In this document: positions 28,622 through 37,242 of the stretch, in pieces
How the letters are laid out: each line of letters begins with the position of its first letter
How positions within the stretch are numbered: the stretch's first letter is position 1
Source of the DNA: Betaproteobacteria bacterium
Lineage (GTDB): Bacteria > Pseudomonadota > Gammaproteobacteria > Burkholderiales > SG8-41
Length of the DNA stretch: 48,209 bases
NCBI GenBank assembly: GCA_016202605.1
Contig: JACQOJ010000099.1
Coordinates: forward strand, 1-48,209
Direction: 5' to 3'
The notes under the pieces: generated by a model
Told to the model about the DNA's origin: nothing
Databases searched by the model: none
What the model saw: the letters and a program-made list of their open reading frames with translations, nothing else
Position numbers and translations under genes: made by a program

Positions 28622-30352
28622 ATGAAGGCGTCAATCCGTAAGAATATGGCCAGCAAGCAAAAACTCGAACTCACTTGGATCGGGAAGGAGAACCGGCCGA
28701 AGCTGGAGCCGCGGATTCTGCTCGAAGACCCGGCGAAGTCGTACCACGCCAAGCATCGGGTTACCGACAACGACTTGTTCGATAACCGGCTCATTTTCGG
28801 TGACAACCTGCTTGCGCTGAAAGCGCTGGCACAAGAGTTCACGGGCAAGGTCAAGTGCATCTATATTGATCCGCCATATAACACGGGCTCGGCGTTTACC
28901 CACTACGATGACGGCATTGAGCATTCGCTCTGGCTCACGTTGATAAGGGCAAGACTTGAGATACTTTGGTCATTGCTGAGCCAGGACGGATCATTATGGA
29001 TCTCGATCGATGACGACGAGATGCCTTATTTGCGCGTACTAATGGATGAGATTGTCGGCAGAGGCAATTTCATAGCACAGAATATTTGGCAGAAGCGCTA
29101 CTCTCGTGAGAATCGAGAGGCAATAGGCGATGTTCATGAGTATGTCATCGTATATGCGAAGGACCCTGTAGGTTTTAAGGAGCGACGTAACAAAGTTCCG
29201 CTAACCGACGAGCAGGCAAAGGTATACAAGAATCCCAACAACGATCCGAAGGGGCGTTGGCGGTCAATTCCAATGACAGCACAGGAGGGGCACGCTACAC
29301 CTGACCAGTTTTATGAAATCGTTGCTCCTGGTGGGAAGGTGCACAAACCTTCCGAGGGACGTTGCTGGGCGCTGTCAAAGAAAACCTTCGAGAAACTCCG
29401 ATCTGAGGGTCGAATTTGGTTTGGGAAGGACGGAAATTCGCAGCCGAACGTCATTCGCTATCTTTCGGAAGTTGAGGGGGTAGTCCCGTGGACATGGTGG
29501 CCAAGCGATGAGGTTGGCCATACTGACGAGTCTAAGAAAGAGATTCATGCATTATTTGGGAAGATCGATGCCTTCGACACCCCCAAGCCCGAACGACTGA
29601 TGAGTCGTATTCTGACGATCGCGACCAATCCTGGCGATCTCGTCCTCGACTCTTTTGCGGGTTCCGGCACCACCGGCGCTGTCGCCCACAAGATGGGCCG
29701 CCGCTGGATCATGGTGGAACTCGGCGAGCACTGCCACACGCACATCATTCCGCGCCTGAAAAAGGTTATCGATGGCGAGGACCCGGGCGGCATTACCGAT
29801 GCGGTCGGATGGAAAGGCGGTGGCGGGTTCCGCTACTACCGGCTCGCGTCGTCGCTGTTGGAGAAGGACAAATGGGGAAATTGGGTGATCAACAAGCAGT
29901 ACAAGGCTGCGATGCTCGCTGAGGCGCTGTGCAAGCTGGAAGGGTTTACCTACGCGCCGAGCGATTCGGTGTACTGGCAGCACGGTCACTCCACCGAGCG
30001 GGATTTCATCTATGTCACCACCGCCCACCTGAGCCACGAGCAGCTCCGGCAGTTGAGCGACGAGGTTGGGCCGGAGCGCTCATTGCTTGTGCTTTGCACC
30101 GCTTTCCGCGGGCGCGGTGACTACCCGAACCTCACGGTGAAGAAAATTCCCAAGCAGGTGCTCTCGCGCTGCGAGTGGGGTCACGACGACTACAGCCTGC
30201 AAGTGGAGAACCTGCCAAGAGCGGAACCGGTTGCCCTCACCCCCGTCCCCTCTCCCGAAGGGCGAGGGGAGAAAAGCGCTCACCCTGACCCCCTCCCCTC
30301 GGGGGAGGGAAAAAAAGCAAATCCGGGGCAGCAGACGTTGGATCTCGCGTAA
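28622..30352 (+). CDS. mod: type III restriction-modification DNA methyltransferase (Mod)
   Basis: DPPYNTG catalytic motif; FAGSGTTG AdoMet motif; GDNLLALKAL; beta-class order. Confidence 0.93.
   Translation: MKASIRKNMASKQKLELTWIGKENRPKLEPRILLEDPAKSYHAKHRVTDNDLFDNRLIFGDNLLALKALAQEFTGKVKCIYIDPPYNTGSAFTHYDDGIEHSLWLTLIRARLEILWSLLSQDGSLWISIDDDEMPYLRVLMDEIVGRGNFIAQNIWQKRYSRENREAIGDVHEYVIVYAKDPVGFKERRNKVPLTDEQAKVYKNPNNDPKGRWRSIPMTAQEGHATPDQFYEIVAPGGKVHKPSEGRCWALSKKTFEKLRSEGRIWFGKDGNSQPNVIRYLSEVEGVVPWTWWPSDEVGHTDESKKEIHALFGKIDAFDTPKPERLMSRILTIATNPGDLVLDSFAGSGTTGAVAHKMGRRWIMVELGEHCHTHIIPRLKKVIDGEDPGGITDAVGWKGGGGFRYYRLASSLLEKDKWGNWVINKQYKAAMLAEALCKLEGFTYAPSDSVYWQHGHSTERDFIYVTTAHLSHEQLRQLSDEVGPERSLLVLCTAFRGRGDYPNLTVKKIPKQVLSRCEWGHDDYSLQVENLPRAEPVALTPVPSPEGRGEKSAHPDPLPSGEGKKANPGQQTLDLA
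30233..30310. repeat. REP-like element of two GC-rich hairpins inside the mod coding sequence
   Basis: cccctctcccgaagggcgagggg (30247-30269) and ccctcccctcgggggaggg (about 30291-30309) form adjacent hairpins. Confidence 0.8.
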
Positions 30353-30366
30353 CGCAGGCAGATGCC

Positions 30367-31023
30367 ATGCAGCGGGGTCGATACAAGGCGGTGGGGCCGG
30401 AAGCTGAGTTCGAACCCGGCTCGCGCGGTCGCGTGCTGCGGAATCTGCTTGGCATTCGGTCGGTGCGCGAGATGGCACGCCGCGAATCAGATGCATTGAT
30501 CGCGGCAACGGACCGATTGCTCGATGAAACGAGAATGGATCAGCGTTTTACCGCGAAAGACATCTGTCGGATACACAAGCTTTGGCTTGAGGGTGTTTAC
30601 ACCTGGGCCGGGCAGTATCGTACTGTCAACGTAACCAAAAGAGGGTTCACGTTTGCGGCGGCAGAACAGGTGCCGCGGCTGATGCGAGAGCTCGAATCAG
30701 GGCCGCTAAGGAAGTACACGCCATGCCAGTTTATGGCTGCGGACGAGCTTTCTCTCGCGTTAGCCGTGGTTCACGCGGAACTGATATTGGTTCATCCGTT
30801 CCGCGAAGGAAATGGGCGTTGCGCGCGTGTCCTCGCGACGTTCATGGGATTTCAGAGTGGATTGCCAGGCTTGAATTTCTGGGGGGTGCGCGGAAAAGAG
30901 AAGCAGCACTACATTGCCGCGATTCATGCGGCAATGGATCGCGATTACGCACCGATGACGGCGGTGTTTCGCCGTGTCATCGCCCAGACTCTGCGATTAC
31001 AGGCTAACGCTTTATCGGGATGA
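30367..31023 (+). CDS. Fic/DOC family protein (putative AMPylase toxin)
   Basis: Canonical HPFREGNGR Fic motif; TWAGQYRTVNVTKRGFTFAAA beta-flap region. Confidence 0.93.
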   Translation: MQRGRYKAVGPEAEFEPGSRGRVLRNLLGIRSVREMARRESDALIAATDRLLDETRMDQRFTAKDICRIHKLWLEGVYTWAGQYRTVNVTKRGFTFAAAEQVPRLMRELESGPLRKYTPCQFMAADELSLALAVVHAELILVHPFREGNGRCARVLATFMGFQSGLPGLNFWGVRGKEKQHYIAAIHAAMDRDYAPMTAVFRRVIAQTLRLQANALSG

Positions 31024-31216
31024 GGGAGATCTTGGCAGCCAACTTGCTCTGCCCGCTGGCCGTTGTCGCAGAGTCGGGTTGTAGATGCGTCAATTGCTTG
31101 AAGGGTGCCCGAATACCTTCAATTGCAGAGGAGCTGGCTACTGACGTGAAGACAGCATGCTTGCGCAAGACGGGATCGCGCAGGTAGGGGTTGGTAGTGG
31201 AAAGCTTTGAACTCAT
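31004..31216 (-). CDS. small putative Fic antitoxin with [ST]xxxE[GN] inhibitory motif
   Basis: MSSKLSTTNPYLRDPVLRKHAVFTSVASSSAIEGIRAPF: S-S-A-I-E-G matches the Fic inhibitory helix motif; convergent with fic. Confidence 0.7.
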   Translation of the reverse strand: MSSKLSTTNPYLRDPVLRKHAVFTSVASSSAIEGIRAPFKQLTHLQPDSATTASGQSKLAAKISLIPIKR

Positions 31217-31255
31217 GGATAAATTATAACATTGAACCGCTCTCGAGTCGCATAG

Positions 31256-33937
31256 ATGAACCGTCACGTAAACGCCATCGCCGGCCGTTTGAGCCTGCGC
31301 CCGCCCCAGCGGCGGTCGCTTGAAATCCTCAACCGCGTCACGGAAATCGCGCCGCCGACAAAGGGCGCGGACATCGAGGCGGCGCTGGCGGCGATTCGCA
31401 GCGAGTTCCCGTCCGTGGCGGATTTCGAGCGTGATTTTCCATCACTGTGCTTCGCGCTGGCGACGGGGGTGGGCAAGACGCGGCTAATGGGCGCCTTCAT
31501 CAGCTACCTGCACCTCGCGCACGGAATCTGCAATTTCTTCGTCCTCGCGCCCAACCTCACGATCTACAACAAGCTGATCACCGACTTTACCCCGAACACT
31601 CCGAAGTACGTGTTCAAGGGCATTGCCGAGTTTGCCACCGATGCGCCGGCGATCATCAACGGCGACAACTACGAGCAGACCGCCACCGAGGCCCTGTTCG
31701 GACGAGTCCGGGTCAACATCTTCAACATTTCGAAGATCAATTCCGAGGTGCGCGGCGGCAGGTCGCCCCGCATCAAGCGGCTGTCGGAATACATCGGCGA
31801 GAGCTATTTCGATTACCTGGCAGGGCTGCCCGATCTGGTGCTCCTGATGGACGAGTCGCACCGCTACCGCGCGAGCGCGGGCGTGCGGGCGATCAACGAG
31901 CTCAAACCGATCCTCGGCCTGGAGCTGACCGCGACACCGTTCATAGAGACGAGCAGGGGATCGGTGGCGTTCAAGAATGTCGTCCTCGACTACCCGCTCG
32001 GTCGCGCGATGGCCGACGGTTTCGTGAAGGAGCCCGCAGTCGTCACGCGCAAGAACTTCAACCCGACCGGCATGTCGCCGGAGGAGGTCGAGCGGCTGAA
32101 GCTTGAGGACGGTATCCGCCTGCATGAGAGCGTCAAGGTCGAACTGGAGACCTACGCGCGCGAGTCGGACCAACCGATCGTCAAGCCGTTCCTGCTGGTG
32201 ATCGCGCGCGACACGACACACGCCGGACAATTGCTCCAGTTGATCCAGTCCGAGACCTTTTTCGAAGGCCGCTACAAGGATAAGGTCATCCAGGTCGACT
32301 CCAGCAGGACGGGGGCCGAGGAAGAGGCGATGATCGAGCGGCTGCTCAAGGTGGAACACACCGAGGAGCCGACCGAGATCGTGATCCACGTCAACATGCT
32401 GAAGGAAGGCTGGGATGTCACGAACCTCTATACCATCGTGCCGCTGCGCGCCGCCAATGCCCGCATCCTGATTGAGCAGTCCATTGGCCGCGGGCTGCGT
32501 CTTCCCTACGGCAAGCGTACGGGCGTGACTGCGGTGGACCGGCTCAACATCGTCGCGCATGATAGGTTCCAGGAGATCATCGATGAGGCCAACAAGCCGG
32601 ATTCCGCAATCCGATTGCGGGCGGTGGTGCTGGATACCGAGCAGCTTGGCCAAAAAACCGCGACGGTGGTCTCGCAATCCCTGCTCGCGACCAGGCTCGG
32701 GCTCCAGCCACCCCGGGTGACAAGCAGCACGACGCTGGGCGGTCAAAGCGAACCCCCCGTATTCAGCAAGCCGGAAGACCAACAGGCGGCGCAGATCGCC
32801 TATGCGGTCATCTGTAAACTGGAGAACGAGCCACAGACACTGCCATCGGTCGAATACCTCAAAAGGCCGGAAATCCAGGCTGCGATCGTGAAGGCCGTCG
32901 AGGAACGGCGTGCACCAACACAATTGGAACTGGAAGGAGTCACTGAAAAACCGGATATCGCCGCCGTGGTGGCGAGGACCGTGGAACAGTTTGTGCAGGA
33001 TACGATCAGCATCCCGCGCATTCAGGTGGTGCCCAAAGGTGAGGTGAAATCGGGTTTCAGGCCGTTCCGGTTGAAGCTCGGCGCTCTCCGCTATCCGGCT
33101 GTGTCCGATGAACTCTGGGTTCAGTATCTGCGTACAGGTGGGACGGAGGTTGTGGCGTTGGGCCGGGGCGGATTGGAGGAATCGAGGCTCGAAGACTATG
33201 TGGTGAGCGGTCTCGTGGACTTCGACGATATCTCCTACGACGACCACGCCGATCTGCTTTACGACCTTGCGACGCAGACCGTGGCGCACTTTCGTGGGTA
33301 CCTCTCCGAGGACGACGCCCGCAAGGTGCTGCGCTGTTACCAGCGCGACATCGCGCGCTTCATCCATGCACAGATGCAGGAGCACTATTGGGAGGAAGTT
33401 GGTGGTTACGAAGTGAAGGTCAGCAAGGGCTTCACGGAGTTGAAGCAAAGGGCCTATACGCAAACGGCGCAGGAGCCGCTGGCTGACTATCGGATATCGC
33501 CGGAGGACAAGAGCAACATGGCGAAGTACTTGTTTGGTGGCTTCACGCGCTGCCTGTATTCTGAGGAGAAGTTCGGTTCAGATGCGGAGCGCAGACTGGC
33601 GGTGATTCTCGAACGCGAAGCGATCAAATGGTTCAAGCCCGCCAAGGGCCAGTTCCAGATTTTCTACCGGCAGGGGGTGGATCACCCGGAGTATCAGCCA
33701 GATTTTGTCGCGGAGAGTTCCGACACGGTTTACATGCTTGAGCCCAAAATGCGGAAAGAACTCGAAGATCCCGTCGTCCTCGCGAAAAAGGATGCCGCCG
33801 TGAAATGGTGCGCAAACGCATCCGATCATGCCGCAAGCTACGGCGGCAAGCCGTGGCGCTACGCGCTTATTCCGCACGACGTCATTGCAGAGAACATGAC
33901 GCTTGGAGCGTTGGCAAAGGAATTCGGCTGCAGCTAA
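31256..33937 (+). CDS. res: type III restriction endonuclease subunit (Res), DEAD-like helicase with C-terminal PD-ExK nuclease
   Basis: FALATGVGKTRLM; LLMDESHRYR; LELTATP; QSIGRGLRLP; C-terminal YQPDFVAESSDTVYMLEPK. Confidence 0.92.
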   Translation: MNRHVNAIAGRLSLRPPQRRSLEILNRVTEIAPPTKGADIEAALAAIRSEFPSVADFERDFPSLCFALATGVGKTRLMGAFISYLHLAHGICNFFVLAPNLTIYNKLITDFTPNTPKYVFKGIAEFATDAPAIINGDNYEQTATEALFGRVRVNIFNISKINSEVRGGRSPRIKRLSEYIGESYFDYLAGLPDLVLLMDESHRYRASAGVRAINELKPILGLELTATPFIETSRGSVAFKNVVLDYPLGRAMADGFVKEPAVVTRKNFNPTGMSPEEVERLKLEDGIRLHESVKVELETYARESDQPIVKPFLLVIARDTTHAGQLLQLIQSETFFEGRYKDKVIQVDSSRTGAEEEAMIERLLKVEHTEEPTEIVIHVNMLKEGWDVTNLYTIVPLRAANARILIEQSIGRGLRLPYGKRTGVTAVDRLNIVAHDRFQEIIDEANKPDSAIRLRAVVLDTEQLGQKTATVVSQSLLATRLGLQPPRVTSSTTLGGQSEPPVFSKPEDQQAAQIAYAVICKLENEPQTLPSVEYLKRPEIQAAIVKAVEERRAPTQLELEGVTEKPDIAAVVARTVEQFVQDTISIPRIQVVPKGEVKSGFRPFRLKLGALRYPAVSDELWVQYLRTGGTEVVALGRGGLEESRLEDYVVSGLVDFDDISYDDHADLLYDLATQTVAHFRGYLSEDDARKVLRCYQRDIARFIHAQMQEHYWEEVGGYEVKVSKGFTELKQRAYTQTAQEPLADYRISPEDKSNMAKYLFGGFTRCLYSEEKFGSDAERRLAVILEREAIKWFKPAKGQFQIFYRQGVDHPEYQPDFVAESSDTVYMLEPKMRKELEDPVVLAKKDAAVKWCANASDHAASYGGKPWRYALIPHDVIAENMTLGALAKEFGCS

Positions 33938-33961
33938 AGTAGGACTCTATGGGAGACCGCC

Positions 33962-34160
33962 ATGGCAGATAAGAAAATGTGGATGGTGCGGGCCGGTGAA
34001 AGCGGCTGTGCAATTCAGAATTTTCGATCCAAAAGCATCGGCGTGGCGCGATGGGCACAAATGAAATTCGCGGTTTCGTTGGCGGACGGCATAAGGATGA
34101 CAAGAGCCTTTACGTGAGCACCGGCGCCTTCGAAGAATGCCGGACGCTACGAGCGGCAAG
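33962..34160 (+). pseudogene. degraded Mrr-like restriction endonuclease remnant
   Basis: Frame 1: MADKKMWMVRAGESGCAIQNF (N-terminal segment). Other frame from 34051: EIRGFVGGRHKDDKSLYVSTGAF (Mrr-like C-terminal segment). Frameshifted and internally deleted. Confidence 0.55.
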
Positions 34161-37100
34161 TCAATGGCAATCCCGACTGGTCGTCACCACCCCGCCCAGC
34201 AGCCGGCTGTAATCGACGAGCTTGCCGGCGATGAGGTGTATGACCTCGCCCTTGCGCTCTATCTTGCCATACACGCCCAGAAGGCTTGATCCCAGCAACT
34301 GCCCGCGCTGCCGCTCGGCGAGATCCCGCCACACCACGACGTTGATGCAGCCCGTTTCGTCCTCCAGCGTGACGAAGGTGACGCCACTCGCGGTGCCGGG
34401 CCGCTGGCGGCAGGTGACGATGCCCGCGGCCCGGACCAGTTGTCCGTGACGTGCCGCCTGCACCTCCCGGGCACAGGACAGGCGCAAGCGCCTGAGGCGG
34501 GGGCGCAACAGTTCGAGCGGGTGGCGCCTGAGGGTGAGCCCGAGCCGGCGGTAATCGGCCACGATGTCCTCACCCTCGGTCGGAGTGAGCAGTTCAGGCT
34601 GCATCTCGGCCCGATGAACGATCTGCAATGGTGCCTTTTGCGTCTCGGCGCCGAGGGCCGCCCACAGTGCGTCCCTGCGGTGTCCCGCGAGCGTGCGCAG
34701 CGCGTCGGCTTCCGCGATGCAGTTGAGATCGTGCCGGCTCAGCTGCGTGCGCGCGAAGAAATCCGCCACGTCCCTGAATGCGCCGAATCCCCTGGCGCTC
34801 AGGATGCGCACGCCGGCTTCCTGCGTCAGTCCCTTCACCATGCGCAGCCCCAGGCGCACGGCGGGTTTCCCGTCCGATCCTCGTTCGAGCGTGCAATCCC
34901 AGCCGCTGGCGCTGACATCCACGGCGCGGACCTCGACCCCATGGCGCCGGGCGTCCTGGACGATCTGTGAGGGGGAGTAGAACCCCAGCGGCTGGCTGTT
35001 GAGCAGCGCTGCGCAGAATGCGGCCGGTTCATGGCACTTGAGCCATGCGGAGACGTAGACGAGCAGCGCGAAGCTTGCGGCATGGCTTTCCGGGAAACCA
35101 TATTCACCGAAGCCCCGGATCATCTGGTAGATCTGCTCCGCATAGTCCCGGGAATAGCCGCGCGCGAGCATGCCCTCGATCAGGCGTCGCTGGAAGGGCT
35201 CCAGGCCGCCCTTGCGCCGCCACGCGGCCATCGCGCGCCGCAGCCTGTCGGCTTCCCCGGCGGTGAACCCGGCGGCCACCACCGCGATCTGCATGACTTG
35301 CTCCTGGAAGATCGAGACGCCGAGGGTGCGCTCCAGCACCTGCCGCACATCGGGCGAAGGGTAGGTGACACGCTCGCTGCCTTCCCGGCGCTTGAGATAG
35401 GGGTGGACCATTCCGCCCTGTATGGGACCGGGGCGCACGATCGCGACTTCGATCACGAGATCGTAATAGCAACGCGGTCTGAGACGGGGAAGCATCGCCA
35501 TCTGGGCGCGGGACTCCACCTGGAACACGCCGATGCTGTCGGCCCGGCACAGCATGTCGTAGATCGCGGGGTCCTCGGCCGGGATGTCCTGCATGCGCAA
35601 TTGGCGGCCGTCGCAGCCGTTGACGAGGTCGAGCGTGCGGCGGATGCAGGAGAGCATGCCGAGCGCCAGCACATCGACCTTGAGCAGTCCCAGCGCGTCC
35701 AGATCGTCCTTGTCCCACTGGATGACCGTGCGCCCCGGCATGGCGGCGTTCTCGATCGGCACCAGGCGCGAGAGCCTGCGGTTGTCGAGCACGAAGCCGC
35801 CGGTGTGCTGCGAGAGGTGGCGCGGAAAGCCCACGAGTTCGTCCACGATCTGCCTGAGCAGGTGCACGGCGGGATTCTCCGGGTCAAAGCCTGCCTCGAT
35901 CAGTTGCTCCGGCTTGATGCGGCTGCCGTCCCACCACGACATCGCCTCCGCGAGTTTGTCCACCTGGTCGAGCGAGAAGCCGAGCGCCTTGCCCGCGTCG
36001 CGCAGCGCGCTCCTGGGGCGGTAGGTGATGACGGTTGCGGTGATCGCCGCCCGGTCGCGTCCGTACTTCTCGAACATGTACTGCATCACCTCTTCGCGGC
36101 GCTGATGCTCGAAGTCCACGTCGATGTCGGGCGGCTCGTTGCGCTCTTTCGAGATGAAGCGCTCGAAGAGCACCTGCATGCGGTCCGGATCGACCTCGGT
36201 GATGCCCAGGCAATAGCACACCGCGGAGTTGGCCGCCGAGCCGCGTCCCTGGCACAGGATGCCGCGCTCCCGGGCAAAGCGCACGATGTCGTGCACCGTC
36301 AGAAAATACGGCTCGTAGCCCATCTCCGCGATGAGCGCAAGCTCATGCTCGACAAGGCGCGTGGCTCTTTCGGGGACGCCGGCCGGGTAGCGGTGCGCGG
36401 CACCGCTCAGGGTCAGCCGGCGCAGGTGTGAAGCGGGTGTTTCTCCCGCGGGCACCAGTTCCTCCGGGTATTCGTATTTCACCTGATCGAGCGAGAAGCG
36501 GCAGCGCCCGGCAACCTCCAGGGTTTCAAGCAACAGTTCCGGCGGATAGACGCGCGCGAGGCGCCCGATCGGGCGCAAATAGCGCTCGCCATTGGGGTAA
36601 AGCGCGGCGCCGGCCTGCGCAACCGGCTTGCCGATGCGGATCGCGGTCAACGCGTTTTGCAGCATGCGGCGAGCGCGCACATGCATGTGCACATCCCCCG
36701 CGGCGACCAACCGCAAGCCGGTCGCGCTGCCGATTGCTCGCAGCCGGTCGAGGTGAAACCGGTCATCCGGCCCCCGCAGCAGTTCGACGGCGATCCAGGC
36801 CCTGCCCGGGAAGGCCCCGGCGAGCCACTGCGCTTCGCCCGCTTCGGGCGCATCGCCCGGAATCCACAGCGCGAGGCATTCATCGATGCCGCGTTCAAGA
36901 TCGGCGCGCGCGAGCCGGTATGCGCCCTTGCGACTGCGGCGGCGGGCGAGCGTGATCAATTCGCACAGATTGCCGTAGCCGTTCAGGCTCTCGGCGAGCA
37001 GCACGAGCTTGACCCCGTCATCGAGCCGGAACTCGCTGCCGACAATGAGCCTGAGCCCCACCGCTCTCGCTTCGACGAAGGCGCGCACCACGCCCGCCAC

Positions 37101-37235
37101 GGAGCATTCGTCGGTGATGGCGAGCGCGGCGTAGCCGAGCCTCGCCGCCTGTCTTACCTGTTCCTCGGGGTGCGAAGCGCCGCTCAGGAAGGTGTAATTG
37201 GTCAGGCAATGCAACTCCGCGTAACCGGGCAGCAT
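34161..37235 (-). CDS. dnaE2: error-prone DNA polymerase III alpha subunit (DnaE2/ImuC)
   Basis: PHP N-terminus YAELHCLTNYTFLSGASHPEE; CQGRGSAANSAVCY; EPPDIDVDFEHQRREEVMQY; DVLALGML. Confidence 0.95.
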   Translation of the reverse strand: MLPGYAELHCLTNYTFLSGASHPEEQVRQAARLGYAALAITDECSVAGVVRAFVEARAVGLRLIVGSEFRLDDGVKLVLLAESLNGYGNLCELITLARRRSRKGAYRLARADLERGIDECLALWIPGDAPEAGEAQWLAGAFPGRAWIAVELLRGPDDRFHLDRLRAIGSATGLRLVAAGDVHMHVRARRMLQNALTAIRIGKPVAQAGAALYPNGERYLRPIGRLARVYPPELLLETLEVAGRCRFSLDQVKYEYPEELVPAGETPASHLRRLTLSGAAHRYPAGVPERATRLVEHELALIAEMGYEPYFLTVHDIVRFARERGILCQGRGSAANSAVCYCLGITEVDPDRMQVLFERFISKERNEPPDIDVDFEHQRREEVMQYMFEKYGRDRAAITATVITYRPRSALRDAGKALGFSLDQVDKLAEAMSWWDGSRIKPEQLIEAGFDPENPAVHLLRQIVDELVGFPRHLSQHTGGFVLDNRRLSRLVPIENAAMPGRTVIQWDKDDLDALGLLKVDVLALGMLSCIRRTLDLVNGCDGRQLRMQDIPAEDPAIYDMLCRADSIGVFQVESRAQMAMLPRLRPRCYYDLVIEVAIVRPGPIQGGMVHPYLKRREGSERVTYPSPDVRQVLERTLGVSIFQEQVMQIAVVAAGFTAGEADRLRRAMAAWRRKGGLEPFQRRLIEGMLARGYSRDYAEQIYQMIRGFGEYGFPESHAASFALLVYVSAWLKCHEPAAFCAALLNSQPLGFYSPSQIVQDARRHGVEVRAVDVSASGWDCTLERGSDGKPAVRLGLRMVKGLTQEAGVRILSARGFGAFRDVADFFARTQLSRHDLNCIAEADALRTLAGHRRDALWAALGAETQKAPLQIVHRAEMQPELLTPTEGEDIVADYRRLGLTLRRHPLELLRPRLRRLRLSCAREVQAARHGQLVRAAGIVTCRQRPGTASGVTFVTLEDETGCINVVVWRDLAERQRGQLLGSSLLGVYGKIERKGEVIHLIAGKLVDYSRLLGGVVTTSRDCH

Positions 37236-37242
37236 GGCAAGC

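Noticed and set aside
31484-33463. 659-aa minus-strand ORF
   Set aside because: Fully antisense to the type III res gene; no recognisable domains.
35031-36431. 466-aa plus-strand ORF
   Set aside because: Shadow ORF antisense to dnaE2.
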